Positions 53,787 to 63,714 of a DNA stretch of 64,000 bases are shown here, in pieces. How positions within the stretch are numbered: position 1 is the first letter of the stretch; each line of letters opens with the position of its first letter. The stretch comes from Paenibacillus sp. FSL H8-0537. GTDB lineage: Bacteria > Bacillota > Bacilli > Paenibacillales > Paenibacillaceae. A model generated the notes under the pieces. That model made no database searches. It was not told where the DNA came from and saw only the letters and a program-made list of their open reading frames with translations. The stretch covers positions 5,322,001-5,386,000 of the forward strand of contig NZ_CP150290.1 of NCBI RefSeq assembly GCF_038051995.1. Direction: 5' to 3'. Made by a program: the position numbers and the translations under genes.

Positions 53787-54177
53787 AATGAATAAACAGC
53801 TCCTCGTTCATCACACTGCCTTCTTCCTTGCCCATCTCCTTCTGCTTTCCATAACGGGATGGTGGTATTCCCACCATACGGTGGAAGATGCGGCTAAAAT
53901 AAAATTCATCGCCATAGCCAACTGCGGCAGACACTTCCTTAACCGGACCTGCATTATGGTAAAGCAGGCGCTTGGCCCGCTCAATGCGCAATCTCGTTAA
54001 ATATTTTATTGGCGGCTCCTTCATCGTTTGTTTAAACAGCCGGGAGTATGAGCTTGTAGTCAGTCCCGCCATTGAGGATAACGTAACCATATCGATTTTG
54101 TCATGAAAATGAGTTTGCATGTAGTGTATCGTCTTCTCAATCAGTTTCTTCGATCCATTCAACGATGTTTCTCCCAT
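53785..54177 (-). CDS. Single-domain AraC-type regulator
   Basis: A 130-residue protein made of little more than an AraC DNA-binding domain with both helix-turn-helix motifs (LSSMAGLTTSSYSRLFKQTM and VSAAVGYGDEFYFSRIFHRM). It lacks a ligand-binding domain, unlike most family members. ATG 54177 has GGAG eight bases upstream. It lies 27 bases after the last monooxygenase gene and probably shares that transcript, so it may be the pathway regulator. Confidence 0.88.
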   Translation of the reverse strand: MGETSLNGSKKLIEKTIHYMQTHFHDKIDMVTLSSMAGLTTSSYSRLFKQTMKEPPIKYLTRLRIERAKRLLYHNAGPVKEVSAAVGYGDEFYFSRIFHRMVGIPPSRYGKQKEMGKEEGSVMNEELFIH

Positions 54178-54204
54178 AGCGCTCACTCCTCTGGCTAATT
54201 AACC

Positions 54205-55494
54205 TTAGACCTTGCAGTGCTGAGCTGGCGCCTTAAGCCCCAAACGCTCACGCAATGATGCTCCTTCATAGGCTGTTCGAAACAGCCCTCTATTTTGCAG
54301 CTCAGGAATGACTTTTTCCACAAAAGCCTCCAGCCCGCTCGGGAAAATTTGCGGCATCACATTAAACCCATCCGCCGCTCCGCCGTGAAACCATTTTTCC
54401 ATTTCATCTGCAAGCTGCACTGCCGTTCCCGTAAAAGCATAGTGGCCGCGCCCATTCGCAAAGCGATGGACAAACTGGCGAATCGTCATCTGCTCCTCTT
54501 CGATAAGCTCAAGCAGCAGCGATTGGCGGCTTTTCAGCGAATTAATTTCACCAGACGATTTTGCCAAATGCAGCGGTACCGGGCCATCGAGCGGGTACGA
54601 GGACAAATCTGCGGCAAATCGCCGCGATAACCGCCTCAGCGCATCCTCCATATGAACGAGCTGATTCAGCTCTTCTTCCAGCTCCCGTGCTTCCCCAAGC
54701 GTATCCGCTACGATCGGACATAGCCCAGGCATAATCAACAGCTCGCCAGCCTTTCTTCCGTATGCCGGAAGACGACCCTTGACGTCTGTATAAAAAGTAC
54801 ATGCTGCTTCAAAGGTTTGCTGGGCTGTAAAAATAACGTCGGCCATTTCTGCGCCCATCGCTTTGCCGCTTTCCGAGGAGCCCGCCTGGACGAGCACCGG
54901 ATAGCCCTGGGGCAGACGAGGAGCATGGAGCGGCCCTTTCACCGCATAATGTCGAGCAGTTCCAACACCGTTAGTAGAGCCAGCGGTATGAACAGCGATT
55001 CCTTCCTCACAGCTGTCCCACAGCTGCTTCGCAACCTCAACAAATTCCTTCGCCAGCTGGTAGCGCTGTCCATGCTCGGGATGGGCTGCTCGGCCAAAAT
55101 TAAAGGCCGTCTCATCGGCGCTTCCCGTCACAATATTCCAACCTGCCCTACCGCCGCTAATATGATCAAGCGTTGCCGCTTGCCGGGCGAGATGATACGG
55201 CTCATAGTAGGTCGTACCAACCGTGGCAATGAGGCCGATATGCCTTGTAGCAGCAGCCAGCGCCCCCAGCAGCGTAGTCGCTTCCAGCTTATTGATTTTT
55301 CCAAAATAGGCATCGCTGACAAAAATAGAATCCATCATTCCGCGCTCGGCCACCTCCGCAAGATGGCGGTAATAGACGATATCCAGCGTCTGGCGCGGCT
55401 GCATGCCGGGATGCCGCCAAGCTGCCTCATGATGACCCGTTCCGTGTACAAATACATTTAAGCGTATTTTGCGATTGTCCTCATTCAGTTGCAA
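54205..55494 (-). CDS. NtaA/DszA-type flavin monooxygenase 5
   Basis: A 429-residue luciferase-like monooxygenase of the NtaA/SnaA/DszA family: LNVFVHGTGHHEAAWRHPG at the N-terminus, HISGGRAGWNIVTGS, QGYPVLVQAGSSESGK and VIPELQNRGLFRT at the end. Such enzymes use FMNH2 and oxygen to cleave C-N or C-S bonds in chelators, sulfur compounds or xenobiotics. The start is TTG at 55494 after AAAGGGGG. It is the last of five paralogues in the operon. Confidence 0.85.
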   Translation of the reverse strand: MQLNEDNRKIRLNVFVHGTGHHEAAWRHPGMQPRQTLDIVYYRHLAEVAERGMMDSIFVSDAYFGKINKLEATTLLGALAAATRHIGLIATVGTTYYEPYHLARQAATLDHISGGRAGWNIVTGSADETAFNFGRAAHPEHGQRYQLAKEFVEVAKQLWDSCEEGIAVHTAGSTNGVGTARHYAVKGPLHAPRLPQGYPVLVQAGSSESGKAMGAEMADVIFTAQQTFEAACTFYTDVKGRLPAYGRKAGELLIMPGLCPIVADTLGEARELEEELNQLVHMEDALRRLSRRFAADLSSYPLDGPVPLHLAKSSGEINSLKSRQSLLLELIEEEQMTIRQFVHRFANGRGHYAFTGTAVQLADEMEKWFHGGAADGFNVMPQIFPSGLEAFVEKVIPELQNRGLFRTAYEGASLRERLGLKAPAQHCKV

Positions 55495-55503
55495 CGTCCC
55501 CCT

Positions 55504-56664
55504 TTACCGCATGGCGTGAAATGAATTAATCGGCCTTGGAAGCGCCAGTTGATCCCGCAGCGTCCCGCCATCAATCGCTGCCTGGCGAAATATCCCTCTT
55601 TTCTGCAGCTCTGGAATGAGCCGTTCTTCAACATACCTGAAGCTGTCAAGCGCAGCATGCGGCAGCAGCTCCATATGAAAACCGTCAACTGCCCCTGAAA
55701 GCTGCCACTTCCGCATCCATTCTGCTAATTGCTGTACATTTCCCTCACGGGAATGCTGAACCTCTATTGCCCCGCCTTCAAAGCCGCCACCCATTTGCAA
55801 TGAGCATTCCGCATGGTTGTTGGCACTGCTTTGTACAAGCGGCGTCACACTGGCCAAAATCCGGCATTGCTCCGGCTGCCTTCCCTGCTGGCGCAGCAGC
55901 TCTCGCAGCTCGCATCCTAGCTCGGCGGCTTCCTCCAGCGATTGCGGCTCAATAATGATGACGTCTGCCCCGCTGGCTGCAGCAAGCTTGTCCGCCTGCT
56001 CCCTGATTCGAGCTACCAGTGGCGGGTAGCCTTGCGGGGGACGAGCAATATTCAGCGGGCCACGCGTACTGTAATAGCGTCCTGCATAATGGACCTCGCG
56101 CACCTTCGCTTCATCAAATTGCAGCCCTGCCTGCTTATCATACATAAGCGCATCGTCATCCCAGCTGTCCCACAATTGCCGCAAGGCTTCACCAAACTCC
56201 GCAGCGGCGGCAGCCTCGTAGCAGGGCTGGCGCATTTGCAGCTGATCGGTTCGAGCGAAATTTGCAGCGGCATTTTCCTGCCCCGGCAGCACAAGACAGC
56301 CTGCTCTGCCGCCGCTCATATAATCCAGTGCAGCCAGTTTGCGCGCCGCGTGAAAAGGTTCATGGAAGGCGGTATGGATTTCCGCAATGAGGCCAATCGT
56401 ACTCGTCGAAGCCGACAAGGCCGCCAGCAAAGTAAATGGCTCCAGCACGGCAGAAGACGCGGCATCACCATTGGCCGAGCCCCTTTGACCGATAAGTCCC
56501 GTTGCGTCCAGCGGCTTCGGACTCATGCTGCTGTCCGGAACAAGGATAGCGTGCAGACAAGCACGCTCTGCCGCTTCCGCAAGCTGCACGCACTCCAGGT
56601 AATCAAGGCCATCTATTGCAACGCTCATGTACAGCTGGCGATTCTCGCTTCCACCGCCCATCAT
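55504..56664 (-). CDS. Divergent luciferase-like monooxygenase 4
   Basis: A 386-residue member of the same superfamily that has diverged: the usual HHEA-WR segment after the first strand is missing (LYMSVAIDGLDYLECV instead), but YMSGGRAGCLVL and LIPELQKRGIFRQ remain. It may use another substrate or act as a partner subunit. ATG 56664 overlaps the preceding stop and has GGAGG seven bases upstream. Confidence 0.8.
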   Translation of the reverse strand: MMGGGSENRQLYMSVAIDGLDYLECVQLAEAAERACLHAILVPDSSMSPKPLDATGLIGQRGSANGDAASSAVLEPFTLLAALSASTSTIGLIAEIHTAFHEPFHAARKLAALDYMSGGRAGCLVLPGQENAAANFARTDQLQMRQPCYEAAAAAEFGEALRQLWDSWDDDALMYDKQAGLQFDEAKVREVHYAGRYYSTRGPLNIARPPQGYPPLVARIREQADKLAAASGADVIIIEPQSLEEAAELGCELRELLRQQGRQPEQCRILASVTPLVQSSANNHAECSLQMGGGFEGGAIEVQHSREGNVQQLAEWMRKWQLSGAVDGFHMELLPHAALDSFRYVEERLIPELQKRGIFRQAAIDGGTLRDQLALPRPINSFHAMR

Positions 56665-58004
56665 ATATGAGCCTCCAGTTTATGCCTGCTGGCAGGACGA
56701 CTGAACCCGTAATGCTCTCTTAATGTATTTCCCGTATATTCGGTACGGAACAAGCCCCTGTTTTGCAGCTCGGGAATGACCTTGTCGACGAAATCGCTCA
56801 GTCCATCTGGCATATGCGAAGGCATTAAATTAAAACCGTCCGCCGCCCTGCCGACAAACCACCGCTCCAGCTCGTCCGCAATTTGCAGCGGCGTACCCGT
56901 AAGCGATGCATGTCCGCGTGATCCTGCGGTGCGCATAATCAACTGCCTGAGCGTCAGCTTTTCCTTGCGGGCCATACCTTCAACGAGCTCATAGCGCCCT
57001 CGATTGCCGTTGATTTCCTCATGACGCGGCAGCAGATGGAGCGGTACTGGCTCATCGAGCGGACAATCCGTCAAATCGATCTTGAACAGTGTCGACAGCC
57101 GCTTCAGCCCATATGCAACAATCGTCAATTCATCCAGCTCACGCTGCTTGTCCTGCGCCTCAGCTAGCGTATCGCCGATAATCGGGAAAAAACCCGGCAA
57201 AATGCACAGCTCGTCCGGGCTCCGCCCAAACTCCTGCATACGCGACTTGATGTCTGCGTAGAAGGCCTGTCCACTCTCGAAGGTAGGCTGAGCAGTGAAT
57301 ACCGCTTCCGCCACCCTTGCAGCGAATGATTTGCCATCCTCGGATGACCCCGCCTGTACGAGCAGCGGGTGGCCTTGAGGGGAGCGCGGCATATTAAGCG
57401 GGCCGCTCACCGCGAAATGCTCGCCCTTATGATTCAGCGGATGGATTTTCGCCATATCGGCGTATAAGCCGCTTTCCTTATCGGCAACGAGCGCATCATC
57501 CTCCCAGCTGTCCCACAGCGCCTTCACTACCTCTACGAATTCGCCTGCCTTGCGATAGCGCTTGTCATGCGGCGGCAAAGCCGCATCCGTAAAGTTATAA
57601 GCTGCGCTTTCGCTTGCCGTTGTCACAATGTTCCAGCCAGCCCGTCCTGCGCTGATCCAGTCCAGTGAGGCAAATTTGCGGGCAATATGGAAGGGATCGT
57701 TAAAGGTGGTTGAGGCTGTGCCAATCAGCCCAATCTTATCGGTAACGGCGGCGATGGCTGACAGCAGTGTGAACGGCTCCAGTCCATGCAGCACTTTATG
57801 CTCAACTGTCGGAGGCAGCACTAAGGTGTCCGCGAGAAACAACGAGTCCAGCTTTCCCCGTTCAGCAATTCGTCCAAGCTCACGATAATAATTCAAATCG
57901 GTAATGCGGCGGGGATCTGTTGCCGGATGGCGCCATGACGCCTCATGATGCCCGGTGTTCATCAGAAATAAATTAATATGCATGCTCCGCTTCGCTGAAA
58001 TCAT
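56661..58004 (-). CDS. NtaA/DszA-type flavin monooxygenase 3
   Basis: A 447-residue paralogue with MNTGHHEASWRHPATDPRR, WISAGRAGWNIVTTASESAA and IPELQNRGLFRTEYTG. FMNH2-dependent oxygenation is expected; no reductase lies inside the operon, so the flavin must come from elsewhere. ATG 58004 follows AAAGGAATGAAGG; the longer frame has no domain. Confidence 0.87.
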   Translation of the reverse strand: MISAKRSMHINLFLMNTGHHEASWRHPATDPRRITDLNYYRELGRIAERGKLDSLFLADTLVLPPTVEHKVLHGLEPFTLLSAIAAVTDKIGLIGTASTTFNDPFHIARKFASLDWISAGRAGWNIVTTASESAAYNFTDAALPPHDKRYRKAGEFVEVVKALWDSWEDDALVADKESGLYADMAKIHPLNHKGEHFAVSGPLNMPRSPQGHPLLVQAGSSEDGKSFAARVAEAVFTAQPTFESGQAFYADIKSRMQEFGRSPDELCILPGFFPIIGDTLAEAQDKQRELDELTIVAYGLKRLSTLFKIDLTDCPLDEPVPLHLLPRHEEINGNRGRYELVEGMARKEKLTLRQLIMRTAGSRGHASLTGTPLQIADELERWFVGRAADGFNLMPSHMPDGLSDFVDKVIPELQNRGLFRTEYTGNTLREHYGFSRPASRHKLEAHI

Positions 58005-58047
58005 TCCTTCATTCCTTTCGACATAGCATGTTAGGGCATCACTGCCG

Positions 58048-59403
58048 TTATCTCTTGGCTGCCAATTGCCCCGTCCGCCCATAGATGCTGGCAGGGCGCT
58101 GCAGGCCATAATGCTCCCTTAAAGTTGTTCCTGTATATTCACTGCGAAAAATACCGCGGTTTTGCAGCTCCGGCACCACCTTGTCCACGAACAGCTCCAG
58201 CCCCTCCGGCAAATATGGAGGCATGACATTAAAGCCGTCTGCCGCTCCGCCGCGCCACCATTTTTCCATTTCATCGGCAATTTGCACTGGCGTGCCTACC
58301 ATCGAATAATGTCCGCGCGAGGCGGCCGTTTTGATAATCAGCTGACGCATCGTCAGCTTTTCCCGGCGGGCAAGCTCCACATAAAGCTGGTAGCGTCCGC
58401 GGTGGCCATTCACTTCGCTTTGCTGCGCCAGAAAATCGACGGGTACCGGTCCATCCAGCTCAAACCCGGTCATGTCGGTGCTGAACAAATTAGAGAGACG
58501 CAGCAGACCGTAATCAAATTGGATGTGGTCATGAAGCGCGGCCTCCCTATCCCTAGCTTCAGCTTCCGTATCGCCGATAATCGGGCAAAACCCCGGCAAT
58601 ATTTTCAGCTCATCCTGCTGCCTTCCATATTTCTTCATTCGCGATTTCAAATCCGTATAAAAGAGGCAGCCGTCCGCGAAGCTGTTTTGTGCCGTAAACA
58701 CGACCTCCGCTGCATGCGCCGCGAATTCCTTGCCCGTCTCCGAAGCGCCGGCCTGCACCCGTACGGGCTGCCCTTGCGGGGGCCTCGGCAAATTCAGTGC
58801 GCCTCGCACCGAAAAATAGCTGCCTTCATGGCGTATCTCGTGTATGCTGCCAGGATCAGCGTAAATGCCGCTCTCCTTATCCTGTACAAGCGCATCGTCC
58901 TCCCAGCTGTCCCACAGCCGCTGCACCACTTCCAAAAACTCTGCAGCGCGCTTATAACGCTCCCCATGCTCCGGAAGCTTCTCATCAGCAAAGTTGTGGG
59001 CAGTGGCATCATTGGTTGATGTCACAATGTTCCAAGCGGCACGGCCGCCGCTAATAAAATCAAGCGAAGCAAACTGCCGCGCCACATGATACGGATGGCT
59101 GTAAGTCGTCGAAGCCGTACCGATTAATCCAATCCGACTAGTCAGCATAGCAAGCGCAGAAAGCAGCGTAAACGGCTCCAAGCTTTGCAGCACCTTGTAT
59201 CGGATAGTCGGGGGCAGCGCATACGAATCAGCCAAAAATAAGGAATCGAGCTTGCCACGCTCCGCCGTTTGCAGCAGCTTGACGTAATAGCGGGCATTTG
59301 TAACATCCTGCGGGCTGCTTCCCGGCAGCCGCCAAGCGGCCTCATGATGGCCATTGCCCATAAGAAACACATTCAGGTGAAGCTGCCTGTCGGTCGCCTT
59401 CAT
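58048..59403 (-). CDS. NtaA/DszA-type flavin monooxygenase 2
   Basis: A 451-residue paralogue with LMGNGHHEAAWRLPGSSPQ, FISGGRAAWNIVTSTNDATA and VPELQNRGIFRSEYTGT. It is very similar in layout to its two neighbours, suggesting tandem duplication. ATG 59403 follows GGGGAGGAAGG. Gaps to the adjacent genes are 25 and 43 bases. Confidence 0.87.
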   Translation of the reverse strand: MKATDRQLHLNVFLMGNGHHEAAWRLPGSSPQDVTNARYYVKLLQTAERGKLDSLFLADSYALPPTIRYKVLQSLEPFTLLSALAMLTSRIGLIGTASTTYSHPYHVARQFASLDFISGGRAAWNIVTSTNDATAHNFADEKLPEHGERYKRAAEFLEVVQRLWDSWEDDALVQDKESGIYADPGSIHEIRHEGSYFSVRGALNLPRPPQGQPVRVQAGASETGKEFAAHAAEVVFTAQNSFADGCLFYTDLKSRMKKYGRQQDELKILPGFCPIIGDTEAEARDREAALHDHIQFDYGLLRLSNLFSTDMTGFELDGPVPVDFLAQQSEVNGHRGRYQLYVELARREKLTMRQLIIKTAASRGHYSMVGTPVQIADEMEKWWRGGAADGFNVMPPYLPEGLELFVDKVVPELQNRGIFRSEYTGTTLREHYGLQRPASIYGRTGQLAAKR

Positions 59404-59428
59404 TCCTTCCTCCCCTTCCACTGCCCTT

Positions 59429-60781
59429 TTATTGGGCGGAAATAACCGACTGCCTGGATGAAGAGCGCTCTGGCCGCTCCAGCCCGTAATGCTCCCGCAG
59501 CGTCGTGCCTTCATAATCGGTGCGGAACAGACCGCGATTTTGCAGCTCGGGAATGACCTTATCGACAAATTCCTCTAGTCCGCTCGGGAAGTAAGGCGGC
59601 ATCAAATTAAAGCCATCTGCTGCCCCCTGCTTTATCCAGCGCTCCATCTCATCGGCAATTTCAATCGGCGTGCCTGACATCGAATAATGTCCACGCGACG
59701 TTGCTGTCCGCAATATAAGCTGCCGGATCGTCAGGTTTTCCCGCTGCGCCAGCTCCAGATACAGCTGATGCCGTGCTTTTTGCGAATTGATTTCATGATT
59801 TTTCGCCAGCTCTGCGAAAGGCAGCGGACCATCGAGCGGATAACCGCGCAAGTCCATCTTCAGTAAATTGGATAAACGGTACACCCCGTATTCCGGCTGG
59901 GTCAGCTCATTCAGCTCGCGCTCCTTCTCCTTCGCCTCCGCCGATGTATCGCCGATGACCGGACAAAAGCCCGGCAAAATTTTAATTTGCTCTGGCGAGC
60001 GGCCATATTTCGCCATCCGTCCTTTCACATCCGCATAAAAGCTCCGTCCATCCTCAAGCGTATTTTGCGCGGTAAAAACAGCCTCCGCCATACGAGAGGC
60101 AAACTCTCTGCCGGTATCCGATGCTCCCGCTTGTACCAGCACGGGATGTCCTTGTGGCGACCTCGGCAAATTTAACGGCCCCAACACACAGAAATGGCGG
60201 CCAACATGGTTGATTTCATGCAGCTTATCCGGGTCCACATAAAGTCCCTGCGCCTTATCGGCAACGACCGCGTCCTCTTCCCAGCTGTCCCATAGCCCCT
60301 TCGCCACCTCCATAAACTCGCCAGCCCGCTCATAACGGTCGGTATGCTCCGGCAGCGGAGCCGCGCCAAAGTTGAAGGCCGTCGCATTGCCCGTCGAGGT
60401 TACAATGTTAAAGCCCGCCCGGCCCCGGCTAATATGATCCAGCGAATTGAATTTGCGGGCGACATGGAAGGGCTCATTATAGGTTGTCGAAGCCGTCCCG
60501 ATCAATCCGATGCGGCCTGTCGCAATCGCGAGTGCCGATAGCAGTGTGAACGGCTCCAGCGCCTGCTGCACCAGAAACTGCATCGTTGGCGGCAGGCCGT
60601 AGGAATCGGCGAGAAATAGCGAATCCAGCTTGCCCGCTTCGGCAATTTTCGCCAGCTTTATATAATAGTCGATATCCGTCACCCCATTCGGGTCGCTGCC
60701 CGGATGGCGCCATGACGCTTCGTGATGCCCTGTATTTCGCAGAAACAAGTTCAAATGCATCTTCTTTTTGCCATAACTCAT
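59429..60781 (-). CDS. NtaA/DszA-type flavin monooxygenase 1
   Basis: A 450-residue paralogue, first in the operon: LRNTGHHEASWRHPGSDPN, HISRGRAGFNIVTSTGNATA, IPELQNRGLFRTDYEGTTL. GAGGAG lies nine bases before ATG 60781. A Fur-like box lies 69 bases upstream, so the array may respond to iron. Confidence 0.87.
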   Translation of the reverse strand: MSYGKKKMHLNLFLRNTGHHEASWRHPGSDPNGVTDIDYYIKLAKIAEAGKLDSLFLADSYGLPPTMQFLVQQALEPFTLLSALAIATGRIGLIGTASTTYNEPFHVARKFNSLDHISRGRAGFNIVTSTGNATAFNFGAAPLPEHTDRYERAGEFMEVAKGLWDSWEEDAVVADKAQGLYVDPDKLHEINHVGRHFCVLGPLNLPRSPQGHPVLVQAGASDTGREFASRMAEAVFTAQNTLEDGRSFYADVKGRMAKYGRSPEQIKILPGFCPVIGDTSAEAKEKERELNELTQPEYGVYRLSNLLKMDLRGYPLDGPLPFAELAKNHEINSQKARHQLYLELAQRENLTIRQLILRTATSRGHYSMSGTPIEIADEMERWIKQGAADGFNLMPPYFPSGLEEFVDKVIPELQNRGLFRTDYEGTTLREHYGLERPERSSSRQSVISAQ

Positions 60782-60849
60782 CTTCTACCACTCCTCAAAA
60801 GGATATAGGGTCACCCTGGAACGGGATGGCGACTCTGCGTTCTAATATT

Positions 60850-60864
60850 GATAACGATTTTCAT
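60850..60864. promoter_or_regulatory. Fur-like box ahead of the monooxygenase array
   Basis: TGATAACGATTTTCA, a 7-1-7 near-dyad close to the Fur consensus. On the minus strand it lies just after a possible promoter (TTAACT, 16-17 bases, TAAAAT) and before monooxygenase 1. Confidence 0.5.
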
Positions 60865-60936
60865 TTACGATTTTAACGAAATACTTAAAGTTAATCCATG
60901 TACATTTTTGCCCTATTTTTCTATATTAAAATTATT

Positions 60937-60969
60937 AAAAAACTCTTAGAATCATTAGATTCCAAGAGT
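60937..60969 (-). terminator. Terminator of the nitroreductase gene
   Basis: ACTCTT-x-GAATC pairs with GATTC-x-AAGAGT over a four-base loop, followed by six T on the minus strand. Confidence 0.85.
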
Positions 60970-61009
60970 CTTCGGATTTTATAGAAAATTAAACTAAATT
61001 TAATGTAAA

Positions 61010-61591
61010 TTATTTGTTAACAATTGTAAGAAGCTCACGCGCTGGAGTACGCGGGGCAGCATGGGGAATCACTCGCGGATAGCCAATATGGAGCACGGCG
61101 ACAATTTTTTCACCCGGCTGTACGCCTACACCAGACTCATCGCGAAATTTCGGATTATACATGTAAGGATTCGACTTCCACACCATGCCAATTCCCTTCT
61201 CCCAGGCGGCAAGCTGAAGATTTTGAATGAGACAGCATACGGCCGAAAAATCCTCATCCCACTGCTTTTGACGCGGGTCCTCCTTGAGCACGACCATTAA
61301 ATGCAGCGGGGTAAGCATGTACTCCTTCATCCGGTGCTCGCCATACTTTGCCAGCTCCTCCGGCGAGAAGGTGGACAGCACCGCATCTGCGAAAATTTTG
61401 CGCCCCTCCCCTTCATACACGATAAAACGCCAAGGCTCGCGCAAATTATGATTAGGGGCCCAGACCGCTACATCGAGCAGCTCCGTCAATGTCTCCACGG
61501 ATACCGGATCTTCCTTGAAAACCCTCACCGTGCGCCTTTCCTTTATGAGTTGCGATACCGTATTCGGCAGAGCGGACTTGTCCGTATGCAT
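61010..61591 (-). CDS. Nitroreductase-family oxidoreductase
   Basis: A 193-residue FMN-binding nitroreductase fold: RRTVRVFKEDPVSVETL, WAPNHNLREPWRFIVYEG and a C-terminal GYPR. It reduces quinones, nitro compounds or flavins with NAD(P)H. It lies between iron-uptake permeases and the monooxygenase array; it could feed reduced flavin to the latter or help release iron. Both are inference. It is 23 bases after the permease stop. Confidence 0.87.
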   Translation of the reverse strand: MHTDKSALPNTVSQLIKERRTVRVFKEDPVSVETLTELLDVAVWAPNHNLREPWRFIVYEGEGRKIFADAVLSTFSPEELAKYGEHRMKEYMLTPLHLMVVLKEDPRQKQWDEDFSAVCCLIQNLQLAAWEKGIGMVWKSNPYMYNPKFRDESGVGVQPGEKIVAVLHIGYPRVIPHAAPRTPARELLTIVNK

Positions 61592-61614
61592 CGTTTTCTC
61601 CTCCTTGTGTCCAG

Positions 61615-62625
61615 TTATGGACGATTGCGATTGCGGTACAGCAAATAGATTAAATAGGGCGCTCCAATAGCTGTCGTTATAATGCCTGTAGGGATTTCAA
61701 TAGGCGGCAGCAGCGCACGTCCCAGCAGGTCGGCAGACATCACGATCAAGCCGCCAACTAAAGCCGATACGCTTAGCAGCCTGCGGCTCGTCTGGCCCAC
61801 CAATTGCCTCGCAATATGCGGTCCCATCAAGCCAATAAACCCAATGGTGCCGGCCATCGCGACAGAAGCGCCAGCCAAGCTTACGCTGATGAGCAGTAAA
61901 AGGCCGCGTGAACGCTCAACCGAGCTGCCAAGCCCGATGGATAGCTCATCGCCAAGCTTCAAAATATCCAAGGTCCGCGACATAAGAAGCGCTGTCGGAA
62001 ACAAAATGAGCAGCCAAGGAAGCAGCGGCCAAAAATGATCCCATGTTCTTCCATATGTACTTCCCATCAGCCAGATCATCGCCTGCTTAATGTTCTGAAC
62101 GTGACGCGTCGTCATCCAAAAGGTAATATATGCGTGTGAGGCCGCGCCCACCCCTACGCCGACAAGCAGCAGCCGCATTGGTGCAGCTCCACGTCGCCAA
62201 GCAAGAAAATACGTAAGCGCAGCCGCTCCAAGCGCCCCGCTAAACGCAATAAAAGGCAGCAGCGCAATCGGCACCGATGGCAGGGCAATAATGGCGGTAA
62301 CCGCCATTAAGGCAGCACCTCCGTTAATGCCAATAACACCTGGGGCAGCCAGCGGATTGCGGGTAATCCCTTGTAAAATGGCACCTGACAGCGCCAGCCC
62401 GCAGCCGACTAGAAAGGCTACCAGCGACCTTGGAAAGCGCAGCTGATTGACGACAAACTCATATTCAGGCTCGCCAATGCCGATGATCGTTTTCCACGCT
62501 TGTGACAGCGGTACAGGATATTCTCCGATCATAATGCTCATCGAGAGAACGATAAAATTGGCGGCAATCAGGACAACTATGACGGGCCACAAAGGGGCGG
62601 AGGCGGATAAAGTGAAACGGGACAT
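61615..62625 (-). CDS. Ferric-siderophore ABC permease (FecCD family), second subunit
   Basis: A 336-residue permease with about nine to ten hydrophobic segments and the FecCD patterns RFPRSLVAFLVGCGLALSGA and GTIGFIGLMGPHIARQLVG. With the next gene it forms the heterodimeric channel for a siderophore or haem. TAATG overlap by one base with the upstream permease gene shows coupling. Confidence 0.9.
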   Translation of the reverse strand: MSRFTLSASAPLWPVIVVLIAANFIVLSMSIMIGEYPVPLSQAWKTIIGIGEPEYEFVVNQLRFPRSLVAFLVGCGLALSGAILQGITRNPLAAPGVIGINGGAALMAVTAIIALPSVPIALLPFIAFSGALGAAALTYFLAWRRGAAPMRLLLVGVGVGAASHAYITFWMTTRHVQNIKQAMIWLMGSTYGRTWDHFWPLLPWLLILFPTALLMSRTLDILKLGDELSIGLGSSVERSRGLLLLISVSLAGASVAMAGTIGFIGLMGPHIARQLVGQTSRRLLSVSALVGGLIVMSADLLGRALLPPIEIPTGIITTAIGAPYLIYLLYRNRNRP

Positions 62626-63611
62626 TATCGCTTCTCCCTCCTTTGAGCCAAATAAATGAGGAAGGGAGCGCCTGCCATCGCCGTCACTACACCTGCCGGA
62701 AGCTCCTGATAGGGAAAAATAAAGCGAGCGGCGATATCCGCCAGCAGCAGCAAGCCCGCTCCAAACAGCGCAGAATAAGGAATAATCCAGCGATAATCCA
62801 GTCCGACCATAAATCTGACGATATGCGGAACCGCAAGACCAATGAAGCCGATTGGCCCAGCAATAGCGACAGAGCCTCCCATAAGGAACATGACGATGAA
62901 CAGCGCCGCCGTCTTCATTAGGCCGATTTTCAGCCCCAGCCCCTGAGCAACCTCATCGCCGAGACTAAGCAAATTGATTTGCCGGCTGAGCGCCAGAGCG
63001 CCCGTGATCCCGACCAGCATGTATGGCAGCACGCGCACGAACATTTCCATACTGCCACCGGTTAATGAACCCGCCATCCAGAAGCGCATTTCATCCAGCG
63101 ACTCCTCGCTGAAAATAAGAATGCCCTGCACCATGGAGGCAAGCAGCATATTGATTGTGGCGCCCGCCAAAATCAGCTTAATGGACGTAAGGCCTCCCCG
63201 GCCCAGCGAGCCAAGCATAAAAACTACGAGACAGGCAAGCCCAGCCCCGAGCAGTGCCGCCCACATATGGACAAGCGAAGACGTAAAGCCAAATACAAAC
63301 ATGGAAATGACGAGCAGCAGCGCCGCCCCATAGTTGCTTCCGAGCATCTCGGGGCCCGCCAGCGGATTGCGGCTAATCGCCTGCATAATGCTTCCCGCCA
63401 TCCCGAGCGATGCTCCGACCATCATCGCCATTAGCGCGCGCGGCACACGGACCGTGCGAACGATCAGATGCTCCCTTGAGCCGTCAAATGAGGTAAACGC
63501 ATCGATGACCGTATGAAGCGGAACCATTGATTTTCCTACAGCGATGCTGGCTGCAAGGCCAAGGATGACAAATACAATACCGAGCACAATGCCCATAAGC
63601 CGAATATTCAA
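62625..63611 (-). CDS. Ferric-siderophore ABC permease (FecCD family), first subunit
   Basis: A 328-residue permease: VRVPRALMAMMVGASLGMAG and GPIGFIGLAVPHIVRFMVG. The start is TTG at 63611, seven bases after GGAGG; an ATG five codons on lacks such a site. It follows the binding-protein gene by about 100 bases. No ATPase gene is seen in this operon; a shared FhuC-type ATPase elsewhere is likely. Confidence 0.9.
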   Translation of the reverse strand: MNIRLMGIVLGIVFVILGLAASIAVGKSMVPLHTVIDAFTSFDGSREHLIVRTVRVPRALMAMMVGASLGMAGSIMQAISRNPLAGPEMLGSNYGAALLLVISMFVFGFTSSLVHMWAALLGAGLACLVVFMLGSLGRGGLTSIKLILAGATINMLLASMVQGILIFSEESLDEMRFWMAGSLTGGSMEMFVRVLPYMLVGITGALALSRQINLLSLGDEVAQGLGLKIGLMKTAALFIVMFLMGGSVAIAGPIGFIGLAVPHIVRFMVGLDYRWIIPYSALFGAGLLLLADIAARFIFPYQELPAGVVTAMAGAPFLIYLAQRREKR

Positions 63612-63714
63612 ATCCGTTCCTCCCTAAAAGCGTGGCGGCAGAGCGCCAGCTCTGCCGCAGCAGGGACACTCTGCCTACTCACCACGCTTCCAATCCCTTG
63701 AACGCAAGCGCTGA

